Positions 1 to 5,023 of a stretch of 5,023 nucleotides of DNA are shown here, piece by piece. Positions within the stretch are counted from its first letter, which is position 1; each line of letters starts with the position of its first letter. The position numbers were made by a program, and so were the translations under genes. The stretch is from an uncultured Bacilli bacterium (GTDB lineage: Bacteria; Bacillota_I; Bacilli_A; RF39; UBA660): NCBI GenBank assembly GCA_944351345.1, contig CALVPO010000100.1:1-5023 (forward strand), in the 5' to 3' direction. The notes beneath the pieces were generated by a model. It saw only the letters and a list, made by a program, of their open reading frames with translations. It did no database searches and had not been told where the DNA came from.

Positions 1-659
1 ATGTATTGTAAAACCTTATTAAAAGATGCTATATCTTTAATTCCAAGTCTTTCAACAATATCTTTTAGAATGATTGAGTCATAAACACTAGATAAATAAC
101 TAATTTTATCATTATCGTTTTCAAATAAGAATCTTTGAGGAAGACCACCCCATTTAAAAACATCAAACAATAATTTTTCATAATCTTCTTCTTTTGTATT
201 TGTCAATTTTACAATTTCTTTAAATGATAGTGGATTAATTCTAAAACTAACATATCTGCCAGACAAATCAGTTGATAATTCAAGAAGTGTCACCCTACTA
301 TTTGACCCTGTAATAAAAATACTATAATTATTAGTGATTCTTAAAGAGTTAATTCCTTTTTCAAATTCTTCTACCTTCTGTATTTCATCTAAGAAAACAT
401 AATATTTATTATTATTCTTTTTTAATGATTCAATGTAATTATATAGATCTTTAGCATTTTTTATAAAATCATATTTTAAAGATTCAAAATTGATATAAAT
501 TATATTATCTTTATTAACATTTAATTTAACAATTTCATCCATTATTTGGGTTAGAATAACTGACTTGCCACTTCTTCTCATCCCATATATTATTTTTATC
601 AAAGATTCAGTGTGATAAAAAGCTCGTATTTTAGATAAATATTTTTCTCTAATTAACAT
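1..659 (-). CDS. AAA+ ATPase of the AAA_14/DUF4143 family, 3' end cut off by the window edge
   Basis: The frame reads 219 codons from ATG at 659 to the left edge without a stop; the C-terminal region (usually DUF4143) lies outside. Visible in order are a Walker A motif GMRRSGKS (residues 26-33), a Walker B motif YVFLDEIQ (87-94), a sensor-1-like strand FITGSNS (115-121), the family's SGRY arginine motif (133-136) and a GGLP turn (171-174). Together they identify the common bacterial AAA_14 ATPases. These belong to the STAND/AAA+ world; they are widespread, often present in many copies, and mostly of unknown role. No signal peptide or membrane segment is visible. The start is set by GAGGTGA (665-671), five bases upstream of ATG. 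A sigma-A promoter and a perfect palindrome lie immediately upstream, so the gene is probably transcribed alone and self-controlled. The ATPase fold is certain; the cellular function is not known. Confidence 0.9.
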   Translation of the reverse strand, partial: MLIREKYLSKIRAFYHTESLIKIIYGMRRSGKSVILTQIMDEIVKLNVNKDNIIYINFESLKYDFIKNAKDLYNYIESLKKNNNKYYVFLDEIQKVEEFEKGINSLRITNNYSIFITGSNSRVTLLELSTDLSGRYVSFRINPLSFKEIVKLTNTKEEDYEKLLFDVFKWGGLPQRFLFENDNDKISYLSSVYDSIILKDIVERLGIKDIASFNKVLQY

Positions 660-677
660 AAAAATCACCTCATCTAC

Positions 678-706
678 ATTATACTATTATATATAACTTC
701 TGTAAA
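678..706 (-). promoter_or_regulatory. Sigma-A-type promoter of the AAA_14 ATPase gene
   Basis: On the minus strand TTTACA (701-706) is followed after exactly 17 bp by TATAAT (678-683), a five-of-six -35 and a perfect -10. The predicted transcript would begin near 671, so the leader is very short and the SD at 665-671 would sit at its extreme 5' end. The -35 hexamer is the end of the inverted repeat at 701-736, so a protein bound to that repeat would compete with RNA polymerase. Confidence 0.7.
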
Positions 707-736
707 GTTATTCCAGTGTATTGGAATAACTTTACA
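701..736. repeat. Perfect 15-bp inverted repeat with 6-bp centre, likely operator
   Basis: The arm TGTAAAGTTATTCCA (701-715) is repeated in perfect inverted form at 722-736, separated by GTGTAT. As RNA it could fold into a long hairpin, but neither side is followed by a U-run (the minus-strand continuation is GAAGTTATATA), so it does not look like a rho-independent terminator. Its outer end is the -35 element of the ATPase promoter, which fits an operator for a dimeric DNA-binding protein. The regulator is not visible; autoregulation by the ATPase itself is an inference from position only. Confidence 0.8.
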
Positions 737-758
737 AAGAAAGATTGATTCTTATATT
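731..758 (+). promoter_or_regulatory. Possible divergent promoter from the other palindrome arm
   Basis: Because the palindrome is symmetric, its right arm carries TTTACA (731-736) on the plus strand, followed after 16 bp by TATATT (753-758). A transcript from here would run antisense through the AlbA_2-like remnant and the 11-bp repeats. No plus-strand gene with a ribosome binding site follows, so this may be only a by-product of the symmetry. Confidence 0.2.
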
Positions 759-781
759 TAGGTATCTATATTAATAACAAC

Positions 782-832
782 TTATAAAATTTCTTTAAAT
801 TCATTTCTACTATCTTCAATAATACCTATCAT
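782..832 (-). pseudogene. 5' remnant of an AlbA_2 (Schlafen-like) domain gene, 16 codons
   Basis: An ATG at 832 is preceded by a near-ideal SD, GGAGGTG (839-845), at six bases, yet the frame stops with TAA after 16 codons. The peptide is MIGIIEDSRNEFKEIL. Its E-x-x-R-x-E-F-K-E core is what I know as the typical start of AlbA_2 domain proteins (annotated as putative DNA-binding or RNA-binding domain proteins, often with an ATPase and a winged-helix tail). In such proteins the sequence would continue towards an LEKEVxAFLN-like helix; here all three frames after the core close quickly. I read this as a gene whose body was deleted, leaving its translation start and upstream repeats. The alternative is a genuine leader or micropeptide with coincidental similarity. 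The match comes from memory of the family, not from an alignment. Confidence 0.5.
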
Positions 833-855
833 AATAAGCACCTCCATTACTATAA

Positions 856-888
856 ATGCACCTAATATGCACCCAATATGCACCTAAT
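856..888. repeat. Three tandem 11-bp repeats upstream of the AlbA_2-like remnant
   Basis: Three head-to-tail copies lie at 856-866, 867-877 and 878-888. On the plus strand the unit is ATGCACCTAAT, and the middle copy differs by one base (ACCC for ACCT). The 11-bp period is close to one helical turn, so a bound protein would meet each copy on the same DNA face. The core GCACCT occurs once more at 838-843, inside the SD of the remnant gene. This arrangement suggests iteron-like operator sites for the lost gene. A role as sites in the 5' leader RNA is also possible. Confidence 0.75.
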
Positions 889-906
889 GTATATCTATAA
901 AATTTA

Positions 907-936
907 ATTATATTTTAATGTTTTAGACTATGTATA
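907..936 (-). promoter_or_regulatory. Weak candidate promoter for the AlbA_2-like remnant
   Basis: A perfect TATAAT (907-912, minus strand) is preceded after 18 bp by TATACA (931-936), which matches four of six -35 bases. It overlaps the last codons of the DUF308-like gene. A transcript would start near 900 and carry the 11-bp repeats in its leader. In such AT-rich DNA a TATAAT match alone is weak evidence. Confidence 0.25.
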
Positions 937-1439
937 TATTCTATGAAGTATGATATTGCTACTAGTATGATATATACTCCTGTTATTTTAAAATATGTAT
1001 ATACTGATAGCATTGGTTTTAATATTAATACTACTCCTAATATAAATGATAATATAGATAATATTAAATATCTTTTATATTTTATTTTGGTTATTTCTTT
1101 TATATTAAAATATTTTATCATTAATATTATACCCATTATTATAGAATATAGTGAGAAAATTATGGGTAATATTATTATTAACATAGTATAATAGATATAT
1201 ATAAATAAGGCTAACCATAGGAAGATGCTTCCTAATATTAGTTGGTTATATATATTTTTCTTATATTGTTTACTTATAAAGAAACCTATTATTTGGATTA
1301 CTCCTACTATGGCAAATATGCATACTAAAACATAGTTTATTGATATTAATAAGTCTTCTGTTGAGACTATTAGGGTTATTCCTAATACTAATGATAAGAA
1401 ACTAGTTAGTAATAGGCTTAATTTAGAATCTTCAATCAT
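915..1439 (-). CDS. Six-helix membrane protein, DUF308 (HdeD)-like
   Basis: The 174-residue product is almost entirely hydrophobic. Six membrane segments can be drawn at about residues 8-26, 32-54, 67-83, 87-108, 123-141 and 146-167. Short lysine-rich loops (near 57-61 and 114-123) probably face the cytoplasm. Size and the three-hairpin pattern (LSLVLGITLIVS, SFILGVVLILKP) fit the DUF308/HdeD family of integral membrane proteins, whose biochemical role in Firmicutes is not established. The ATG at 1439 has AAAGGAG (1447-1453) seven bases upstream; this SD overlaps the end of trxB, and the gap to the trxB stop is 2 bp. The gene is therefore very probably translated with trxB as the last member of the lgt operon. 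The family assignment rests on pattern and length only. Confidence 0.8.
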   Translation of the reverse strand: MIEDSKLSLLLTSFLSLVLGITLIVSTEDLLISINYVLVCIFAIVGVIQIIGFFISKQYKKNIYNQLILGSIFLWLALFIYIYYTMLIIILPIIFSLYSIIMGIILMIKYFNIKEITKIKYKRYLILSILSFILGVVLILKPMLSVYTYFKITGVYIILVAISYFIEYIHSLKH

Positions 1440-1441
1440 AT

Positions 1442-2332
1442 TTAGTCTCCTTTCGCTTGGTTTTCTATGATATTATTAGCAGCTATAGCTCCTTCAGATG
1501 CTGATGTTACTAATTGATATAAGTCTTTTTTTATTACGTCGCCACATGCGTAAACATTTTTTTTGTTTGTTTTATAATTATTATCTACTTTTATATAGCC
1601 ATTAATTTTTTCGACGTTGAATAATTCACTGTTAGGGATATAGCCTATGGCTAAGAATAGGCAATCTGTTTCTATTTCTTGATTGTTATTTAGTTTTATG
1701 GCTTTTATTTTGTTATTTTCTTCTATATATTCTGTTATTTCTCTGTTATAGAGTATTTCTACATTAGTTGTTTGTGCTAATCTTTCTTTTAATATTTCTT
1801 CTGATCTTAAATTATCTTTTCTATAGATTATATAGACTTTTTTACATATTTTTGATAAGTATAGGGCATCTGATACTGCTGTGTTGGCACCTCCTACTAC
1901 TGTTACTGTTTTATCTTTATATAAAGCGCCATCACAGCTAGCACAAAAGCTTATGCCATGGCCTATTAGTTTGTCTTCATTTTCTAGGCCTAAGGTTTTA
2001 CTTCTTCTTCCAGTTGCTATTATTAGATTTTTATATTTTAGTTTTTTGCTGGTTGTAGTAATTATATTATTATCTAAATCTACATTGGTTATATCTTCAA
2101 ATAAGTAGTCGGGATTGTAACTATTTAGCTGGTTATAGATATTCATTGCTAAGTCTGTACCATTTATAGATTCATAGCCAGGATAATTTTCTATGGTGTT
2201 AGCTTTATTTAGTTCACCTCCTGGCATATTATTTTCTATTATTAGTATATTTATTCCAGCCCTTTTTAAATATATACCAGCACTCATACCAGCAATGCCA
2301 CTGCCTATTATGATTGTGTTATATTCTTCCAT
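1442..2332 (-). CDS. trxB: Thioredoxin reductase (FAD-dependent, NADPH)
   Basis: This 296-residue cytoplasmic flavoprotein should reduce thioredoxin with NADPH. It has the two-domain layout of low-molecular-weight thioredoxin reductases: an N-terminal FAD-binding GSGIAG (10-15), the NADPH domain starting at VVGGAN (145-150) and holding the redox disulfide CASC (130-133) just before it, and the C-terminal FAD motif ACGDV (262-266). The NADPH motifs are off-consensus: GGANTA (147-152) replaces GxGxxA, and YRKDNLR (170-176) replaces HRRxxxR. Two basic positions and the last arginine of the phosphate-binding set remain, so NADPH use is likely but not certain. The C-terminal motif reads LYQ (271-273) where many members have RQ. 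ATG at 2332 is chosen because GGAGG (2338-2342) is five bases upstream; a TTG at 2344 overlaps that SD and is unlikely. The gene overlaps the end of lgt by 14 bp. Confidence 0.93.
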   Translation of the reverse strand: MEEYNTIIIGSGIAGMSAGIYLKRAGINILIIENNMPGGELNKANTIENYPGYESINGTDLAMNIYNQLNSYNPDYLFEDITNVDLDNNIITTTSKKLKYKNLIIATGRRSKTLGLENEDKLIGHGISFCASCDGALYKDKTVTVVGGANTAVSDALYLSKICKKVYIIYRKDNLRSEEILKERLAQTTNVEILYNREITEYIEENNKIKAIKLNNNQEIETDCLFLAIGYIPNSELFNVEKINGYIKVDNNYKTNKKNVYACGDVIKKDLYQLVTSASEGAIAANNIIENQAKGD

Positions 2333-3131
2333 CTTGGCCTCCAATCTGAGCTAGTTTGTCATTTTTGTGTTTCTTTTTATAATTTCTTATTATTAATAAT
2401 ATACCTATTATTATTAAAAGAGCTGATACTATCATACTTACTCTAAAATCTCCAATATAAAGGCTATCAGTTCTCATTGATTCTATGATAAATCTACCTA
2501 TTCCATACCAAATTAGGTAAAACGATAACTGTCTTCCTTCTATATAAGCTCTTTTTTTTCTTATATATAGTAGAATTAATACTCCTAATAAACACCATAC
2601 TGATTCATATAAAAATGTTGGTACTCTATATGCTCCATCTATATACATACCATCAATTATAAAATCTGGTAAATACATATTTTCTAATGAAGATCTTGTA
2701 ATAATAGTCCCATAAGCTTCCTGATTAAAGAAGTTACCCCATCTTCCTATAGCCTGACCTAATAATAATGGTAGACTGCAAACATCTAACATTTTTATAA
2801 AGGATATTTCTTTTTTGTGACAATAGTAAAATATATAAATTATTCCTGCTATGATAGCTCCATAGATAGCAAGACCACCTTCCCATATTTTAAATATGTC
2901 TAATAAATTATTTCTATAAGTATCAAAATTAAATATTACATAATAGATTCTTGCTCCTATTATTCCTGATACTACTACCCCAAATAACATATCACTAATA
3001 ATTGTAGATGGCATATTTATTTTTCTAGAATATGATGTAGCAATACTACTTCCTATTAAGACTGCAACAACCATTAAAAATGAATACCAATATATAGATA
3101 CTGGACCTATTGTTACCATAACTTTATCCAT
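2319..3131 (-). CDS. lgt: Prolipoprotein diacylglyceryl transferase
   Basis: Lgt transfers a diacylglyceryl group from phosphatidylglycerol to the lipobox cysteine of pre-lipoproteins in the cytoplasmic membrane, the first step of lipoprotein maturation. The 270-residue protein has the usual length and seven-helix hydrophobic profile. Diagnostic stretches are GARIYYV (59-65), WEGGLAIYG (83-91), the Lgt signature GQAIGRWGNFFNQE (125-138), PTFLYES (171-177) and GRFIIESMRTDSL (212-224), which contains the conserved arginines. A lysine-rich cytoplasmic tail follows (about 251-260). The ATG at 3131 is preceded by AAAGGA, about ten bases away, which overlaps the end of the upstream gene; the gap is 4 bp. 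It is the second gene of the yvlD-like/lgt/trxB/DUF308 unit. The signature arginine and asparagine residues are intact, so it should be active. Confidence 0.97.
   Translation of the reverse strand: MDKVMVTIGPVSIYWYSFLMVVAVLIGSSIATSYSRKINMPSTIISDMLFGVVVSGIIGARIYYVIFNFDTYRNNLLDIFKIWEGGLAIYGAIIAGIIYIFYYCHKKEISFIKMLDVCSLPLLLGQAIGRWGNFFNQEAYGTIITRSSLENMYLPDFIIDGMYIDGAYRVPTFLYESVWCLLGVLILLYIRKKRAYIEGRQLSFYLIWYGIGRFIIESMRTDSLYIGDFRVSMIVSALLIIIGILLIIRNYKKKHKNDKLAQIGGQDGRI
2338..2342 (-). promoter_or_regulatory. Ribosome binding site fixing the trxB start
   Basis: GGAGG lies inside the lgt reading frame, five bases before ATG 2332. The longer in-frame alternative would start at TTG 2342-2344, whose last base is the first G of this SD, so the short form is the real one. 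Its position 17-24 bp before the lgt stop supports translational coupling. Confidence 0.8.
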
Positions 3132-3135
3132 TTTA

Positions 3136-3594
3136 TCACTTTCCTTTATTCATAATTGGTTTTATAATCATACCTTCCATTAGTATATTTAAGAATGATA
3201 TAATAATTGCTATTATGAAGGGAATAAATATTCCTCTTACTATGAAATTATTACCTAATATAAAACTGGTTATATATAATATTATTACATTAATTACTGG
3301 ATAAAATAAGCCATAAGTAAGGGCTGTTAGAGGTAATGTTATATATATTAATATAGGTTTTATTGTTTGATTTAATATATATATTATTATTGAGGCTATT
3401 AAGGCATATACGCCAAAATAGTCGTTATTTATATAAAGACTTTTTTTAAATAGACATGAGACAAATATTAAAATTATAGCATAGCCTACTATATATAAGA
3501 ATGTCTCAAAAAATTTATTCTTTATTAGTTTATTATATTTTAGCTTTTTTTCTTTGGGATTATTTACCTCTTCTATGATAATTCTTTTTTTCAT
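3136..3594 (-). CDS. YvlD-like four-helix membrane protein (phage holin family IV, PF04020-like)
   Basis: The 152-residue product has a basic N-terminus (residues 1-27, rich in lysine) followed by four hydrophobic segments at about 30-48, 60-74, 80-113 (a long or kinked segment) and 119-140. The stretch LNQTIKPILIYITLPLTALTYG (from residue 74) is the hallmark of the YvlD / Phage_holin_4_2 family: an asparagine-x-x-x-K-P entry, a leucine-rich helix, then TYGLF and a conserved asparagine (102). Despite the family name these are chromosomal membrane proteins; in Bacillus, yvlD belongs to a cell-envelope stress operon. The exact role is unknown. ATG at 3594 has GGGAGG (3600-3605) five bases upstream. 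It is the first gene after a strong promoter and is followed 4 bp later by lgt. No phage genes are nearby, so a lysis role is unlikely. Confidence 0.82.
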   Translation of the reverse strand: MKKRIIIEEVNNPKEKKLKYNKLIKNKFFETFLYIVGYAIILIFVSCLFKKSLYINNDYFGVYALIASIIIYILNQTIKPILIYITLPLTALTYGLFYPVINVIILYITSFILGNNFIVRGIFIPFIIAIIISFLNILMEGMIIKPIMNKGK

Positions 3595-3619
3595 TGGAAC
3601 CTCCCGTAATATATATTTG

Positions 3620-3648
3620 ATTATATCATGGATTAAGATTTATCTCAA
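3620..3648 (-). promoter_or_regulatory. Sigma-A promoter with extended -10 for the yvlD-like/lgt/trxB unit
   Basis: On the minus strand TTGAGA (3643-3648) is followed after exactly 17 bp by TATAAT (3620-3625), and TG one base before the -10 makes an extended -10 (TGATATAAT). It lies in the 79-bp gap between the TtcA-like gene and the YvlD-like gene. The predicted start near 3613 leaves a short leader containing GGGAGG. It probably drives all four downstream genes, as no other convincing promoter was seen before 936. Confidence 0.75.
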
Positions 3649-3673
3649 GGGGGACAAAATGCTATTATTTTTT

Positions 3674-4501
3674 CTAATTATTATTATCATAATTTTCTAA
3701 GAATGAATGTTTTTCTTTATTTTTTGTGTAGCCTAATATGCAATTTAGGTTTATGTTATCTAGGCTTTTAAAGATATTTCTATCTATATTAGAATTTACT
3801 TCTTTTAGTTTTTTTATTAGTTCTTTTATTTCTTTTCTTTTACTGTTTTGTTCTAGGTTGTTATTTTCTGTGAATTTGCAGGCACAGTTTAGGAATGTTA
3901 GATTGTTACTTTTAGCCCAGGATATGATAGATTCTTCTTTTATTAAATACATGGGTCTTATTAATTCTAATCCAGGAAAGTTATCACTTTTTAGTTTTGG
4001 CATCATTGTTTTTACTTCAGAGCCATAAAAGATTGATAAGAGAGTTGTTTCTATTACATCATCGAAGTGATGACCTAGGGCTATTTTATTGCATCCTAAA
4101 GATGCAGCTTTACTGTAGAGAAATCCTCTTCGCATTCTGGCACATAAGTAGCAGGGACTGTCGTCGGCTATTTTATCTACTACTTCAAAAATATCACTTT
4201 TAAAAATTTCTATATTAATATTTAAGAGTTTAGCATTTTCTTTTATTTGGTCTAAATTTTTCTCAGTATATCCTGGATCCATTACTACATAGTGGATATT
4301 AAAAGGGTATTTACCATGGCGTTTTAGTTCTTGGAAACATTTGGCCATTAGAAATGAGTCTTTTCCGCCACTTATACATACCATTATATTGTCGCCTTCT
4401 TTTACTAATTCGTATTCTGATATGGCTTTTATAAATTTGCTCCAAATATATTTTCGATATTTTTTTATAATACTTCGTTCTATTTCTTTGTATTTCTCCA
4501 T
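3674..4501 (-). CDS. TtcA-family PP-loop tRNA thiolation protein
   Basis: The protein has 275 residues. The N-terminal ATP-pyrophosphatase PP-loop is SGGKDS (44-49), which in this family adenylates the tRNA base. A CxxC pair follows (C117, C120, in CYLC), then GHHFDDVIET (143-152), the second conserved motif of the TtcA/TtuA group. A later NCACKF (C206, C208) can supply the third cysteine. In TtcA two CxxC cysteines and one downstream cysteine hold a [4Fe-4S] cluster needed for sulfur transfer. The protein is therefore most likely a cytoplasmic iron-sulfur tRNA thiolase; the exact base (C32 as in E. coli TtcA, or another) is not decided by the sequence. The last 60 residues are lysine- and asparagine-rich and poorly diagnostic. 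ATG at 4501 has AAGGTGA (4506-4512) overlapping the mnmA stop, with 9 bp between the genes, suggesting joint expression with another thiolase. Confidence 0.85.
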   Translation of the reverse strand: MEKYKEIERSIIKKYRKYIWSKFIKAISEYELVKEGDNIMVCISGGKDSFLMAKCFQELKRHGKYPFNIHYVVMDPGYTEKNLDQIKENAKLLNINIEIFKSDIFEVVDKIADDSPCYLCARMRRGFLYSKAASLGCNKIALGHHFDDVIETTLLSIFYGSEVKTMMPKLKSDNFPGLELIRPMYLIKEESIISWAKSNNLTFLNCACKFTENNNLEQNSKRKEIKELIKKLKEVNSNIDRNIFKSLDNINLNCILGYTKNKEKHSFLENYDNNN

Positions 4502-4510
4502 ATTATCACC

Positions 4511-5023
4511 TTATAGATACCAAAGTTTTTTACCATTTTTTCTTACTTCTTTGATAATAGAACCTCCTAGGCATTCTTCTTCGTCATAGAAGACACAGGC
4601 TTGGCCTGGGGTTACTGATTTGGCTCCAGTTTTATATGTTACTAATAATTCGTTATCGTTTATTTTATTAATTTCTACTGGTACATCTTTACTACGATAT
4701 CTAAATTTAGCCGTGCATTTTGTTACTTTTCTTTGGCTTATCCAGTTGATATCTGTTACTATGCAAGAGTTGCTTATTAAGTAATCATTATCTTCACCAA
4801 TAGCTATATAAAGGATATTTTTTTCTAAGTCTTTTCCTACTACAAACATTCTTTCTTTAGTTCCACCTATATCTAGACCCCTTCTTTGACCTATTGTATA
4901 GTGCATTAGTCCTATATGTTCTCCTACTTCTTTTTTAGTATCAATATCAACTATTTTTCCAGGTTGATTTGGTAAATAATTTTTTAAGAAGGTGCTAAGA
5001 CGTCTTTCACCTATGAAGCATAT
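4511..5023 (-). CDS. mnmA: tRNA-specific 2-thiouridylase MnmA, C-terminal part
   Basis: The open frame enters from the right edge and ends at TAA 4511, giving 170 residues; the N-terminal PP-loop domain is outside the window. MnmA makes s2U at wobble position 34 of Glu, Gln and Lys tRNAs, with sulfur from a cysteine desulfurase relay. The visible part opens with ICFIGER (residues 1-7 here), whose cysteine corresponds to the catalytic, persulfide-carrying cysteine of MnmA (Cys199 in E. coli). NQPGKI, then MHYTIGQRRGLDIGG (40-54) and FVVGKD follow, and the C-terminal beta-barrel carries TPGQACVFYDEEECLGGS. All are standard for the family. Translation does not begin at the internal ATG at 4906; the homology clearly continues upstream of it to the edge. 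It is the first of a two-gene tRNA-thiolation pair with the TtcA-like gene. Confidence 0.96.
   Translation of the reverse strand: MCFIGERRLSTFLKNYLPNQPGKIVDIDTKKEVGEHIGLMHYTIGQRRGLDIGGTKERMFVVGKDLEKNILYIAIGEDNDYLISNSCIVTDINWISQRKVTKCTAKFRYRSKDVPVEINKINDNELLVTYKTGAKSVTPGQACVFYDEEECLGGSIIKEVRKNGKKLWYL

Noticed and set aside
701..736. Palindrome as a rho-independent terminator
   Set aside because: The stem is AT-rich and neither strand has a T-run after it; the coincidence with a -35 box favours an operator.
849..876. Promoter TTGGGT-16 bp-TATAGT within the 11-bp repeats
   Set aside because: Its start point would fall near 842, inside the SD of the remnant gene, so the message would lack a complete ribosome binding site; the -35 matches only three of six bases.
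943..1191. Plus-strand open frame of 82 codons inside the DUF308-like gene
   Set aside because: It is the reverse complement of an AT-rich membrane gene, has no ribosome binding site and no recognisable motif.
1020..1400. CRISPR-like or satellite repeats in AT-rich sequence
   Set aside because: The recurring ATATTA/TAATAT words come from isoleucine and leucine codons in the membrane protein and have no regular spacing.
2333..2344. Longer trxB start at TTG 2344 (four extra residues)
   Set aside because: The TTG shares its last base with the GGAGG that serves ATG 2332, and it has no SD of its own; the protein family also begins right before the FAD-binding strand.
3136..3594. True phage holin or prophage remnant
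   Set aside because: Only the family name suggests phage; the context is chromosomal housekeeping genes and there is no endolysin or other phage gene.
3738..4203. Two overlapping plus-strand frames opposite the TtcA-like gene
   Set aside because: They lie antisense to the conserved CxxC and GHHFDD regions, lack SD sequences and show only shadow composition.

Overview
The window is very AT-rich, with adenine/thymine runs and A/T-ending codons throughout. Every convincing gene lies on the minus strand, so the text below follows transcription from the high to the low coordinates. TGG encodes the conserved tryptophans and TGA ends one gene (the YvlD-like protein), so the genetic code is standard. 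Strong AGGAGG-type ribosome binding sites, the protein families and a yvlD-lgt-trxB order like that of Bacillus all suggest a low-GC Firmicute (Bacilli or Clostridia, possibly an uncultured gut lineage). The genus cannot be told from this window.

The right part is a housekeeping block. It starts with the C-terminal 170 codons of mnmA (tRNA U34 2-thiolation), which runs off the window edge. Nine bases later comes a TtcA-family PP-loop/iron-sulfur tRNA thiolation protein. A good sigma-A promoter with an extended -10 then begins a second tight unit: a YvlD-like four-helix membrane protein, lgt (prolipoprotein diacylglyceryl transferase), trxB (thioredoxin reductase) and a six-helix DUF308-like membrane protein. 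Gaps in this unit are 4 bp, a 14-bp overlap and 2 bp, so translation is probably coupled. The hprK gene that lies between yvlD and lgt in Bacillus subtilis is absent here. No rho-independent terminator was seen anywhere in the window.

The left part looks like accessory DNA. Directly after the DUF308 gene come three tandem 11-bp repeats, a perfect ribosome binding site, and a 16-codon reading frame whose peptide reads like the start of an AlbA_2 (Schlafen-like) domain protein; it then stops. About 45 bp beyond its stop codon is a perfect 15-bp inverted repeat. Its promoter-proximal arm supplies the -35 element (TTTACA, 17 bp, TATAAT) of an AAA_14/DUF4143-type ATPase gene, which runs off the left edge. 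The most interesting part of the window is this roughly 250-bp stretch: a gene remnant with its control repeats beside an apparently self-regulated orphan ATPase.
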